Source of the DNA: Chryseobacterium sp.
GTDB lineage: Bacteria > Bacteroidota > Bacteroidia > Flavobacteriales > Weeksellaceae
Direction: 5' to 3'
NCBI GenBank assembly: GCA_030146295.1
Contig: JASLCD010000250.1
Span: 1 to 22,823, forward strand
Length of the DNA: 22,823 nucleotides
This document shows positions 8,514 through 15,954 of the stretch, one piece after another. The notes beneath the pieces were generated by a model, which ran no database searches, had not been told where the DNA came from, and saw nothing but the letters and a program-made list of their open reading frames with translations. Positions within the stretch are counted from its first letter, which is position 1; every line of letters begins with the position of its first letter. Made by a program: the position numbers and the translations under genes.

Positions 8514-9096
8514 TAGCTTTGGATTTAATGATTTTTTGCCATTCGATATACCCTGAAATAGCCACCAAAAATAAGAATGACGCTAAAACAGCATAGAGGT
8601 ACAATTCTTTGTGCAGCAGTAAAGGGATGGAGATAATATTACTGACATTCAGTATCACCCAGTTTTCAATTTTTCTTCTTGCCATGAGCCACATTCCTGC
8701 CCAGGCAAAAGCACTTACCAGAGAATCCCAGATAGGAACATCGGAATCGGTAAAATGAGTGAGAAAAGACCAGAATAAGATAAACGTTCCCAGAACAATT
8801 CCTCCGGTAATCCATTTTTCTGTGGTGGTGGTAACGGAAATTTCCATTTCGGATTTTTGTTTCCCGAATTTCCAGTACAGCCATCCGTAGATACTCATAA
8901 TCAGATAATAAAGATTTAGCGTAAATTCAGCATAAAGCCTGGAGGTAAGCATCACATATAAAGTAAGCAAAATACCGGCAATCCCGAAAAGATAGTTGTT
9001 TGCATTGTTCTTGCGTGCCAGTAAAACCTGGATAACCGAAAATAAGACTCCAAACCATTCAGGCCAGGTAATCTGTTGTAAAATGTCCTGCATCAT
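8500..9096 (-). CDS. pnuC: PnuC-family transporter, probably thiamine-type (PnuT)
   Basis: A 198-aa integral membrane protein of about seven helices with PnuC-family landmarks: WPEWFGVLFSVIQVLLARKNN near the start, LNLYYLIMSIYGWLYW in the middle, and ARRKIENWVILNVSNIISI followed by LYLYAVLASFLFLVAISGY at the end. Classical PnuC imports nicotinamide riboside. A TPP riboswitch 36 nt upstream argues for the thiamine branch called PnuT, which is established in Bacteroidetes. I choose the ATG at 9096 (MMQDI; 9093 is the alternative); the longer TTG-initiated frame to 9135 runs into the riboswitch P1 stem. The flavoprotein gene overlaps its last 14 nt. Family sure; substrate inferred from the riboswitch. 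Confidence 0.88.
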   Translation of the reverse strand: MMQDILQQITWPEWFGVLFSVIQVLLARKNNANNYLFGIAGILLTLYVMLTSRLYAEFTLNLYYLIMSIYGWLYWKFGKQKSEMEISVTTTTEKWITGGIVLGTFILFWSFLTHFTDSDVPIWDSLVSAFAWAGMWLMARRKIENWVILNVSNIISIPLLLHKELYLYAVLASFLFLVAISGYIEWQKIIKSKANAEY

Positions 9097-9132
9097 ATTA
9101 ATTATCAAAATCAAATGATGAGATGATATAAG

Positions 9133-9220
9133 CAATCCCTACGCTGGTATTACCCAGATCAGGTGTGGAAATATATTCCTGGGTATCATCTCAGCCACTG
9201 TTATCAGCAGCACCCCATTG
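9133..9220 (-). promoter_or_regulatory. TPP (thiamine pyrophosphate) riboswitch, THI element
   Basis: Read on the minus strand, this stretch carries the conserved THI-element blocks in order: GGGGTGC (around 9216), GGCTGAGATGATACCC, then CACCTGATCTGGGTAATACC and AGCGTAGGGA near the 3' end. The outer bases CAAT and ATTG can close the P1 helix. It precedes the PnuC-family gene by 36 nt. I see no terminator hairpin or T run between aptamer and ATG, so control is more likely on translation, or by a mechanism not obvious here, than by classical transcription attenuation. High TPP should reduce expression of both downstream genes. Confidence 0.95.
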
Positions 9221-9226
9221 TTGAGG

Positions 9227-9234
9227 CAAAGGTG
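9227..9234 (-). promoter_or_regulatory. candidate -7 box of the TPP-riboswitch operon
   Basis: The minus strand reads CACCTTTG here, one mismatch to TAnnTTTG. It would start transcription just before the riboswitch P1 helix, which fits well. A T-rich tract about 21 nt upstream could be the -33 region, but no clean TTG is present. Confidence 0.4.
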
Positions 9235-9314
9235 CAGCTTTTTTGCGGAAAAAGAAAATGCAGCAGACTTTTAATTGTCGAAATATCTTTCAGCACTTCA
9301 TGATCAATAATTTT

Positions 9315-9322
9315 TATATTTG
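9315..9322 (+). promoter_or_regulatory. candidate -7 box of the hypothetical gene at 9353
   Basis: TATATTTG matches TAnnTTTG exactly and would start transcription about 25 nt before the ATG at 9353. The only -33-like bases (TTT at 9288-9290) are slightly too far. The match also argues against the TTG start at 9320, which lies inside the box. Confidence 0.5.
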
Positions 9323-9352
9323 TCAAACCAATACATTATTGAAACGACAACC

Positions 9353-9946
9353 ATGAACTTTTTCAAAAAACTATTTTCAAAAAACACAAATGTACCGGGT
9401 CAGCAGCAGCCTGGAAGTCCAAAAGTAGACGGAATATATACAGACGAATATTTTAATAACCGGTATACTGAAGATCCGATTTTATCAGATGAAGTTCTGG
9501 TTGACGGCTCTTTCAGAATGTTAGAAAGTTTTTTTATCGATAATACAATAGCCCCGGCTGTAGAAAATCCCATCTATCATCCTAATAATATAGATAAAGC
9601 CGTTACTGAAGATCCAGGATTTTATCTGTATTGTAAAACATTCGATCAGGATGACAAAGAAATTGGGCTTATGCTTACAGTAGCATTTTCATACTACCTG
9701 ATCCATGAATTTGGATTTAAACTGTACCGGGACAAAACCCCGGAATTTCCTTTAAGATTCATGACTCTGAAATATAACAATAATGGCGGCGTTATTTCTT
9801 TATATCCTTTTGAATATTCATTGAAAGTATTAAATGGTGAAGCTTTGTTCAGTGATCTTCTGGAGAGAATCCAAAGCAATCTGGGAAATGTTCCGACGGC
9901 GGAAGATTTTATTGCTCATTTTAAAAAGGATCTTTCTCAGGAATAA
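9353..9946 (+). CDS. hypothetical soluble protein of unknown family
   Basis: A 197-aa protein that I do not recognise. It starts MNFFKKLFSKNT, an amphipathic basic opening followed by a Gln/Pro/Gly-rich linker (GQQQPGSP), not a convincing signal peptide. The rest looks like one acidic globular domain of mixed helix and strand, with FYLYCKTFDQDDKEIGLML and SYYLIHEFGFKLYRD in the middle and a helical end (SDLLERIQSNL, FIAHFKKDL). It has one Cys and no evident metal or nucleotide motif. It stands alone: divergent from the TPP-riboswitch operon, convergent with the DUF4142 gene. The ATG at 9353 was chosen because the upstream TTG overlaps the promoter box. Confidence 0.75.
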   Translation: MNFFKKLFSKNTNVPGQQQPGSPKVDGIYTDEYFNNRYTEDPILSDEVLVDGSFRMLESFFIDNTIAPAVENPIYHPNNIDKAVTEDPGFYLYCKTFDQDDKEIGLMLTVAFSYYLIHEFGFKLYRDKTPEFPLRFMTLKYNNNGGVISLYPFEYSLKVLNGEALFSDLLERIQSNLGNVPTAEDFIAHFKKDLSQE

Positions 9947-9990
9947 GATTTGCAAAACCTCATACATCCCGAAAAAACTGTTGAATTCCT

Positions 9991-10022
9991 AATAAAAACT
10001 CCTCTTAAAAAAAGAGGAGCTT
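9991..10022 (-). terminator. rho-independent terminator
   Basis: An 8-bp GC-containing stem (9999-10006 with 10012-10019) encloses a 5-nt loop. On the minus strand it is followed by TTTTTATT, so it best fits the end of the DUF4142 transcript, 100 nt past that stop. On the plus strand only CTTATT follows, so use by the hypothetical gene is less certain. Confidence 0.7.
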
Positions 10023-10118
10023 ATTAATCAGGAACAAAATGAATTTTAATCATTTCGAAGATATCAATTATATCCTGTCTATCTTATGATGCTAATCATA
10101 TAAAGACATTAAGCTTAT

Positions 10119-10727
10119 CTACTTTACACTATTTTTTGCTTTCTCAGATTCTTTTAAATGATGATCCAGTGTAGGAAGAGCCTTACCAGCAAAAGACTTC
10201 AGAGAAGATTCTTTGCCATCGGAGGCCTCTTTTTTGAATGCTTCTATATCTTCTTTATGATCACTGACCATAAGATCCGTATACTTCTTATCAAAATCTT
10301 TTCCTTTCTTAGCTTTCAGCTCATCATACATCTTCTGTTTTTCAGCATCTAAACCTGCAGGTAAAGTGTAACCTATCCCTGAAGCCCATTTCATCAGTTC
10401 GTCATTCAATTGGGTATGATCTGTTACCATCATTGCTCCCAAAGATTTTACAACTGAATTTTCAGCATTTGTTGCTGCCAGTTTTCCCATCATAACTTCC
10501 ATCATTCCTCCTTTAGCCGCAGCATCTGCAAACTTTTTATCCTGATCACTCAGAGCATTTTTCGGGTCTTTGGATTCCTGCATTTTGGTGGAATCGCTTA
10601 CTGTCATTCCTGATTCAGCGGGGGGAGACATTGTGTTGCTTTCCGGAGCATTAGACGATGTCGGTTCGTTTTTTTTGCAGGCTGTCAAAGCAGCCAACGC
10701 AAAAATTGTTACTACAAAATTTTTCAT
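10119..10727 (-). CDS. DUF4142 domain lipoprotein
   Basis: A 202-aa lipoprotein: the ATG at 10727 gives a signal peptide with lipobox LTAC (C17), then a Ser/Pro/Met-rich linker to about residue 55 and a predicted four-helix DUF4142 domain (about 60-195). The domain has a ferritin-like helical pattern, with MMVTDHTQLNDELMKWA and MVSDHKEDIEAFKKE as paired His/acidic helices, and LPTLDHHLKESEKA near the end. The frame extends 25 codons upstream, but that would bury the signal peptide. DUF4142 proteins are common in Bacteroidetes envelopes and their biochemical role is not settled; the His/Asp pattern might suggest metal binding, but this is unproven. It is monocistronic, between AlkB and its own terminator. 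Confidence 0.88.
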   Translation of the reverse strand: MKNFVVTIFALAALTACKKNEPTSSNAPESNTMSPPAESGMTVSDSTKMQESKDPKNALSDQDKKFADAAAKGGMMEVMMGKLAATNAENSVVKSLGAMMVTDHTQLNDELMKWASGIGYTLPAGLDAEKQKMYDELKAKKGKDFDKKYTDLMVSDHKEDIEAFKKEASDGKESSLKSFAGKALPTLDHHLKESEKAKNSVK

Positions 10728-10844
10728 AATAATAAATTTAATGTGGTGATAAATGAAGTCATTAAGAACTTCTTTTATATAATACACCAATTTATCGGCC
10801 AAAAAGGAGATTTAAACCATCATAAAATATTATGAATAAATATA

Positions 10845-11456
10845 TTACATCTTTTGAACCAGTCTAAATGTAAGATTGATGCGTTCCTTCATAGAGGATA
10901 CAGACTTAGCAATACGATGTTCCCAGTTTTCCTGCAAGTCTCCTTTCATGATCAATAATGAGCCGTGAGGAAGAGGCAGACTGTATTTGCTCTGATGATG
11001 ATCTTTTTTCCGGAAATCAAAATTCCTGGTCTGTCCTAAACTTATGGATGCTATCACCGGACGGTTTCCATATCTGCTTTCCTTATCGCGGTGCCAGGCA
11101 ACAGAATCATTATGATCCCGGTACAGATTCAGCAATACAGAATTGAACTGATAACCGAATGTTTCTTCTATCCTTTGTTTTAAAGAAAATAATTCGGGAG
11201 TCCAGAGGTTATTGTCCACTTCACCATTTCCTAATGGATAATCCGTTTTCGGATCCCCATACCAGGCGGTTAATCGTGGGGTCAGAACCGTTTTATCATA
11301 CATTTTCTGAGTCCTCTGTTTCCAGGGAGCTGTTTGGAGCAGATGATCCTTAAGCCGGTCTGCCTCTTCTTTGTTCAGGAAATGCTCTTTGTACTCCAAA
11401 AGATCTTTTGGAAATTCATACAAATCTTCTGAATCGAACAAGCTGAGCTGAGTCAT
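10845..11456 (-). CDS. alkB: AlkB-like 2-oxoglutarate/Fe(II)-dependent DNA repair dioxygenase
   Basis: A 203-aa protein that should oxidatively remove alkyl groups from damaged bases. The full active-site set is visible: the HxD iron ligands H122 and D124 in AWHRDKE, the third ligand H180 in WEHRIAKS, and the 2-oxoglutarate-binding arginines R192 and R198 in RINLTFR. The substrate-side motif LLNLYRDHNDSVAWHRD is typical of the ALKBH2/3-like bacterial branch. The length matches the family. It is followed, 117 nt downstream, by the DUF4142 gene on the same strand; a shared function is not implied. No SOS or Ada-type box was recognised upstream. Confidence 0.93.
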   Translation of the reverse strand: MTQLSLFDSEDLYEFPKDLLEYKEHFLNKEEADRLKDHLLQTAPWKQRTQKMYDKTVLTPRLTAWYGDPKTDYPLGNGEVDNNLWTPELFSLKQRIEETFGYQFNSVLLNLYRDHNDSVAWHRDKESRYGNRPVIASISLGQTRNFDFRKKDHHQSKYSLPLPHGSLLIMKGDLQENWEHRIAKSVSSMKERINLTFRLVQKM

Positions 11457-11584
11457 TTTTTTAATTTTTGAATTATAGAGTTGGCGTCTTTCCCATCTTA
11501 CATTATAAAATATAATAACTATCCAATATCTCAGACTTTGCTGAAATCCGATATAAAATGAGAAACCGATACAAAACAGATCTA

Positions 11585-11617
11585 CAAATATATTAATAAT
11601 GATACAAAATTAACCAA
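11585..11617 (-). promoter_or_regulatory. candidate alkB promoter
   Basis: Minus-strand TTG, a 22-nt spacer, then TATATTTG fits the Bacteroidetes pattern TTG-N17-23-TAnnTTTG. It would give a leader of about 120 nt before the alkB ATG, which is long, so the match may be incidental in AT-rich DNA. Confidence 0.35.
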
Positions 11618-11851
11618 TCAAAAAAAACAATGAGAATAAAGCAGACAGTGATTGATTTTTGCAGGCACAGCATAATTATTTTATCCATTCTGAACAGAAC
11701 TGTTTTTTATCATAATTCATTTCTATAACAAATTGTAAATTAAATATCTGAAATAATTAATACATCCAAAAAAACGAGTAATCATGCAATATATGCACAC
11801 AATAGAATGTCACTTCGTCAAGATTTAATACTTAATTCAAAAATAATTATT

Positions 11852-11859
11852 CATCTTTG
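11852..11859 (+). promoter_or_regulatory. candidate -7 box of the TonB receptor gene
   Basis: CATCTTTG differs from TAnnTTTG at one base and would put the transcript start about 25 nt before the ATG at 11892. No clear TTG lies at the expected -33 distance. Confidence 0.35.
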
Positions 11860-11891
11860 CAGCCTTAAAATCAAACACGCTAGTTTATTTC

Positions 11892-14501
11892 ATGAGCATT
11901 ACTTTTAAAAAGCGACTAATTATAGCGCTTGTATTACCTACGGCTGCCATCTATTATGGGCAAAGTACGAAGGATTCTTTAGAGAAATCTAAATCTATTG
12001 ATGAGGTTATGTTGGTAGGTAGAAACCTTTCCCAAACAGCCAAAGAGAGAAAAACACCTGTTGCGGTTTCCAACATTAAAGCAGCAGAGATTCAGGAGAA
12101 ACTGGGAAACAGAGAATTCCCTGAAATTATGAAGTCTACTCCATCCGTTTACGTGACCAAAGTAGGTGGAGGATTCGGAGACAGCAGAATCAACATGAGA
12201 GGTTTTGATGGGGCAAACATTGCAGTAATCATCAACGGACAGCCTGTAAATGACATGCAGGGAGGTACTGTATACTGGTCCAACTGGACAGGATTGGCAG
12301 ATATTGCAAGCAACATCCAGATCCAGAGAGGTTTGGGAGCTTCCAAATTTGTAGTTCCTTCTGTAGGTGGTACAATCAATATCGTAACCAAAGCTACCGA
12401 TTCTGAGCAGAAAGCCATGATCAAAGGAGAGGTTGGTAACGATAACTACTCCAGAATATCTGCAATGTACTCTTCCGGATTAAAGAACAAATGGGGAACA
12501 ACTGTATTGCTTTCCCGCTGGCAAGGGGATGGATACATCAATGGAACAAAAGGAGAAGGATACTCATGGTTTTTCTCAACAGGATTTAAGCCCAATGAAA
12601 AACATGCGTTCAATTTAATTGCAACCGGAGCTCCGCAGGTACATGATACAAGAAGATCTTCTGCAACCGGAGCCAATGTAGCTACTTTACAGCAATTTGA
12701 TACTTATGGAAGAAGATACAATCCTCAGACAGGAATGTTGAATGGTTCTCAGTTCAACCTGGCTCCTAACTTCTATCACAAGCCTATTGCATCCCTGAAC
12801 TGGGACTGGACCATGAATGATAACCTGAAATTATCTACGGTTCTTTATGGTTCATGGGGACGTGGCGGTGGAGGTACCGGTCTTAACGGTTCTATCAAAA
12901 ACGCAGCCGGGCAAACTATGAATTTCATGAATTATGGAGCAGGCGGAGACGGTACGATCAACTGGGATATGATCTACCGCTATAACAGAGGTGGTATGGT
13001 AACAGATTATAACGGAAATACTTTCCAGAAGTCAACCTTTACCGCACCTGCAGGCTCCCCTACTGATTATAACGGACAATATGTAGCTACTCTGAACGGA
13101 ACCAATGGTATCGTAAGAAAACAGAGTATCAATGCTCATGACTGGTATGGAGTAATCGCAGACCTTAATTACAAAAAAAATAACTGGACCTTCAACGGAG
13201 GTATCGATCTTAAAACTTACAAAGGGGCACTTTATGATATTGTGACCGATATGTTGGGCTCAGATGCATTGTTTGTTTCCGGTACGGCAAATGCTCCAAA
13301 AGGATACTATATCAACAATACTGTAAAACCGGAACCTCTTACGAAACTTAAAGATGCTCAGAAAGTATCTATCCACAACGAAGGTTTGGTAAAATGGGCA
13401 GGATTATATGGAATGGTTGAATACAGCTCTGAAAAACTAAGTGCATCCGTTCAGGGATCAGTTTCTGAGCAGTACTACAAGAGAGTGGATTATATGCTGT
13501 ATACTCCAGGAAATCAGGAAACAAAATGGTACCACAAAACTGGATATATCATAAAGGGAGGTGCCAACTATAATATAGATGATCACCACAATGTATTTTT
13601 CAATACCGGGGTTATTTCAAGACAGCCATTATTCAATGCTTTGTTCCCTTCAAACCAAAACATCTACAATGATGCTAAGAATGAAAGAATCTTCTCTGTA
13701 GAATTAGGATATGGTTTCAAATCGCGTTATATCGATGTGAACATCAATGCTTACAGAACGCAGTGGGATGACAGATTTATTTCAAGAACATTCAACGCTA
13801 CGGCAGCAGATGTTGCGAAATTCTCTCAGTTAAGCCTTGGAAATGCTTATTTCTATAATGCACTGAATGTAGGACAGCTACACCAGGGAATCGAATTGGA
13901 AGCAAAGGCAAGACCTTTTACTAACCTTAGATTAAGAGGAATGGTATCATTGGGTAACTGGAAGTACAAAGGAAATGCTAACTTCAACATTCTGGATGTT
14001 CAAACCAACCAGGAAATAGCAGGAGCTACAGGAGTGATCAATATCAAAGACCTGAAAGTTGGAGATGCTGCTCAGACAACAGCGAGCATCGGAGCAGATT
14101 ACAATATCACCAAAGCATTCAGTATTGATGCTAACTGGGAATATTATGACAAGCTTTATGCTCAGTTCAACCCGATCAACTTCCTTACTGAGGCGGCTAG
14201 AGAAAAAGGAATTGTAAAATTGCCAAGCTATCATTTATTCGATGTAGGGGCTTCTTACAAATTCACACTTGATGCGAAAAAATCTTTAACATTGAGAGCG
14301 AATGTGTACAACTTATTCAACAAATATTATATTTCTGAATTGAGCTCCAATATTTTTGCAGGTGACAAAATTGCCAATGGTCCGGATGCCGGAAAAACGT
14401 ATCAGGAAGCTGGCAGAGTGTATCAGGGTGTTGCAGACGGTAATACAGGATTCCTTGGTTTTGGAAGAACCTGGTCTGTTGCAGCCACTTTAAGATTCTG
14501 A
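11892..14501 (+). CDS. TonB-dependent outer-membrane receptor
   Basis: An 869-aa receptor for active uptake across the outer membrane. It has a signal peptide (about 1-23, ending YYG), a TonB box at 35-43 (KSIDEVMLV), a plug domain at about 50-170 (PVAVSNIKAAEIQEKL, RINMRGFDGANIAVIINGQ) and a beta-barrel ending WSVAATLRF with the terminal Phe needed for assembly. It has no STN or carboxypeptidase-like N-terminal domain and no SusD partner, so it is of the simpler siderophore/metal/vitamin type. The C-terminal YNLFNKYYISEL is the usual TBDR motif. The gene seems rich in C-ending codons (AAC, ATC, TTC) compared with neighbours, hinting at strong expression. It is monocistronic with its own terminator; the substrate is unknown. 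Confidence 0.92.
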   Translation: MSITFKKRLIIALVLPTAAIYYGQSTKDSLEKSKSIDEVMLVGRNLSQTAKERKTPVAVSNIKAAEIQEKLGNREFPEIMKSTPSVYVTKVGGGFGDSRINMRGFDGANIAVIINGQPVNDMQGGTVYWSNWTGLADIASNIQIQRGLGASKFVVPSVGGTINIVTKATDSEQKAMIKGEVGNDNYSRISAMYSSGLKNKWGTTVLLSRWQGDGYINGTKGEGYSWFFSTGFKPNEKHAFNLIATGAPQVHDTRRSSATGANVATLQQFDTYGRRYNPQTGMLNGSQFNLAPNFYHKPIASLNWDWTMNDNLKLSTVLYGSWGRGGGGTGLNGSIKNAAGQTMNFMNYGAGGDGTINWDMIYRYNRGGMVTDYNGNTFQKSTFTAPAGSPTDYNGQYVATLNGTNGIVRKQSINAHDWYGVIADLNYKKNNWTFNGGIDLKTYKGALYDIVTDMLGSDALFVSGTANAPKGYYINNTVKPEPLTKLKDAQKVSIHNEGLVKWAGLYGMVEYSSEKLSASVQGSVSEQYYKRVDYMLYTPGNQETKWYHKTGYIIKGGANYNIDDHHNVFFNTGVISRQPLFNALFPSNQNIYNDAKNERIFSVELGYGFKSRYIDVNINAYRTQWDDRFISRTFNATAADVAKFSQLSLGNAYFYNALNVGQLHQGIELEAKARPFTNLRLRGMVSLGNWKYKGNANFNILDVQTNQEIAGATGVINIKDLKVGDAAQTTASIGADYNITKAFSIDANWEYYDKLYAQFNPINFLTEAAREKGIVKLPSYHLFDVGASYKFTLDAKKSLTLRANVYNLFNKYYISELSSNIFAGDKIANGPDAGKTYQEAGRVYQGVADGNTGFLGFGRTWSVAATLRF

Positions 14502-14525
14502 TAATATCATTTCAATAATGAATTC

Positions 14526-14564
14526 AGCAGGCTGTCCTCTTTTGCGACAGCCTGTTTTATTTTA
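14526..14564 (+). terminator. rho-independent terminator of the TonB receptor gene
   Basis: A 9-bp GC-rich stem (14528-14536 with 14546-14554) with a 9-nt loop is followed by TTTTATTTT. It begins 24 nt past the stop codon. Confidence 0.85.
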
Positions 14565-14580
14565 AACATAGATTTGAAAA

Positions 14581-15162
14581 TTAAAAGTTTTTAGGTTTTT
14601 TATTCTGAGCCGCATGTATGGCAATTTCGTCAATACGATTCTTTCTGGTTTCAGGTCTTTTGGCAAGCACAACCCATTGCAAAAGCATTTTTCTTATGGA
14701 TTTGCTTAAACTCAGAAAATAGGTTTCGGAACCTTCATGCAGTTTAAATGCTTCATTCAGATCTTCAGGAATGGTAAGATCTTCCACACAATCCAAAATA
14801 TTCCAGGAGCCATTCTCTTTGGCAATGCGGATGGTTTCAAATCCTGCTTTTGTCATCAGATTATTTTCTATCAGCTTCTGAACCTTATCTTTATTAATTT
14901 TTGACCAGGTACTCTTCGGCTTGCGTCTGCTGAATAACTGCATAAATGAACCTTCGTCAATCGTCTTCCTTGTACTGTCAATCCAGCCAAAACAAAGGGC
15001 TTCATCTACCAGATCTGTCCAATGAACGATGGGCAAATTTGATTTTCTGGTGTTACAGATAAGCCATATCGATTGTTCTATATGGTGATTCTGCTCCAGC
15101 CATTGCCGCCACTCTGCCTTGGTATTAACATTGAAAGTTTTTTTCTCTGCAATTTTCCCCAT
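14581..15162 (-). CDS. YdeI/OmpD-associated family protein
   Basis: A 193-aa cytoplasmic protein of the YdeI/OmpD-associated family. The visible family pattern is an N-terminal FNVNTKAEWRQWLEQNH, the hallmark LVDEALCFGWIDSTRK at about 51-66, FSRRKPKSTWSKINKDKVQ at about 77-95, and a C-terminal basic YdeI segment containing RPETRKNRIDEI. Relatives have been linked to resistance to cationic peptides or bacteriocins, but the biochemical activity is not established. It is convergent with the TonB receptor and divergent from the zinc-ribbon gene; no operon partner is seen. The ATG at 15162 gives the expected length. Confidence is high for the family, low for any function. Confidence 0.85.
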   Translation of the reverse strand: MGKIAEKKTFNVNTKAEWRQWLEQNHHIEQSIWLICNTRKSNLPIVHWTDLVDEALCFGWIDSTRKTIDEGSFMQLFSRRKPKSTWSKINKDKVQKLIENNLMTKAGFETIRIAKENGSWNILDCVEDLTIPEDLNEAFKLHEGSETYFLSLSKSIRKMLLQWVVLAKRPETRKNRIDEIAIHAAQNKKPKNF

Positions 15163-15204
15163 TGCTTTTTCTTTTATTGATCATGTAAAATTAAAATACT
15201 TTAG

Positions 15205-15236
15205 TGACAATAGTTTGTCAGTATTAAAATTTTAAT
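15205..15236. repeat. two adjacent short palindromes in a divergent intergenic region
   Basis: TGACAATAGTTTGTCA at 15205-15220 has perfect 6-bp arms around TAGT. Two bases later, 15223-15236 is a perfect 14-bp A/T palindrome (ATTAAAATTTTAAT). They lie between the divergent YdeI-like and zinc-ribbon genes, where an operator could act on either. No regulator gene is immediately adjacent. Confidence 0.45.
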
Positions 15237-15323
15237 TTCGTAATAAGCAAACTTATCTTCAGAAAATAAATGATAAATTAGACAAAATAAATCATTAAAA
15301 ATATTCTACCTTTTCAATCGGAT

Positions 15324-15953
15324 ATGGACAGAGAAACTATAGATTATATTATAAGATATTTTAGTAAATTAATGACCAAGGATGAAGCATTAGCACTGAA
15401 TCATCATATGTATACTTTGAAGAGTTCTGAAAGTGCATATATAAGAAAGGTAATGATAGAGCGGGGCTGGATCAATTCTGATCCTGAAGTCATACAACTA
15501 TTAGAACATGGATATGAAGTTTTTGAACAAAATGTTGTAACCCGGATCATGGCAGAAACTCCTGAAAAAGTTTTTCTCAACAATTGTCCCAAATGCCATA
15601 AACTTGCCCGTACTCCACATGCAAAGCAATGCAGATATTGTGGATATAACTGGCATCATTTAACGGTTGCCCAATTTAAGCTCAGTACTGCATTTCAGAT
15701 TACAGGAAGAAATTTTTTCTTAATAGGACAAATTGCAGAAGGAAAAATAAAAGAAGGACAAAGAATAGATCTAAGAATATTGGGTCTACATAAAAAACCT
15801 AAAATTCAATCCATCGAATTTGCCCTTACACGTCAAGACGGAAAAGCATGGGAAGATATTGCTCTTGGTATAGATGAGTTAACTGCAGAAGATAAAGAAT
15901 ATTTAAAAAGTATCATGCCTGTCAGAGATCCACTTGACATCATAACAGAATAA
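15324..15953 (+). CDS. zinc-ribbon protein with an EF-Tu-domain-2-like C-terminus, function unknown
   Basis: A 209-aa protein of no family I recognise. Residues 1-80 are helical (IDYIIRYFSKLMTKDEALAL). A CxxC...CxxC zinc ribbon follows: C88, C91, C103 and C106 in NCPKCHK and QCRYCGYNWH. Residues about 121-186 read like the beta-barrel of translation-GTPase domain 2: AFQITGRNFFLIGQIAEGKI, then KEGQRIDLRILG, then a WEDIALGID turn close to the EF-Tu pattern of a gain in G, V and polar turns. No GTPase motifs are present. The gene uses many ATA Ile codons compared with neighbours, a possible sign of transfer. Its stop is one nt from that of the convergent MarR gene, with no terminator between. 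Confidence 0.75.
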   Translation: MDRETIDYIIRYFSKLMTKDEALALNHHMYTLKSSESAYIRKVMIERGWINSDPEVIQLLEHGYEVFEQNVVTRIMAETPEKVFLNNCPKCHKLARTPHAKQCRYCGYNWHHLTVAQFKLSTAFQITGRNFFLIGQIAEGKIKEGQRIDLRILGLHKKPKIQSIEFALTRQDGKAWEDIALGIDELTAEDKEYLKSIMPVRDPLDIITE

Positions 15954-15954
15954 A

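Larger units (their letters stand above)
11457..11891. other. 435-bp gene-free, AT-rich divergent intergenic region
   Basis: It separates alkB (minus) from the TonB receptor (plus). The left end holds a candidate alkB promoter: on the minus strand TATATTTG at 11592-11585, a full -7 match, with TTG 22 nt upstream of it (11617-11615). The right end holds CATCTTTG at 11852-11859, a one-mismatch -7 box for the receptor gene. The middle (about 11640-11830) has no convincing gene; one 32-codon frame is discussed among the rejected items. Confidence 0.6.

Noticed and set aside
9097..9135. TTG-started extension of the PnuC-family gene
   Set aside because: Runs into the P1 stem of the TPP riboswitch.
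9320..9352. TTG-started extension of the hypothetical gene
   Set aside because: The TTG is part of the TATATTTG promoter box; the ATG at 9353 is a better start.
10728..10802. 25-residue extension of the DUF4142 lipoprotein
   Set aside because: It would move the signal peptide away from the N-terminus.
11693..11704. Hairpin-like AACAG/CTGTT followed by Ts
   Set aside because: The loop would be only 2 nt, so it cannot form as a terminator.
11630..11728. 32-codon plus-strand frame in the gene-free region
   Set aside because: AT-rich, no recognisable product, no clear start signal; chance frames of this size are common.
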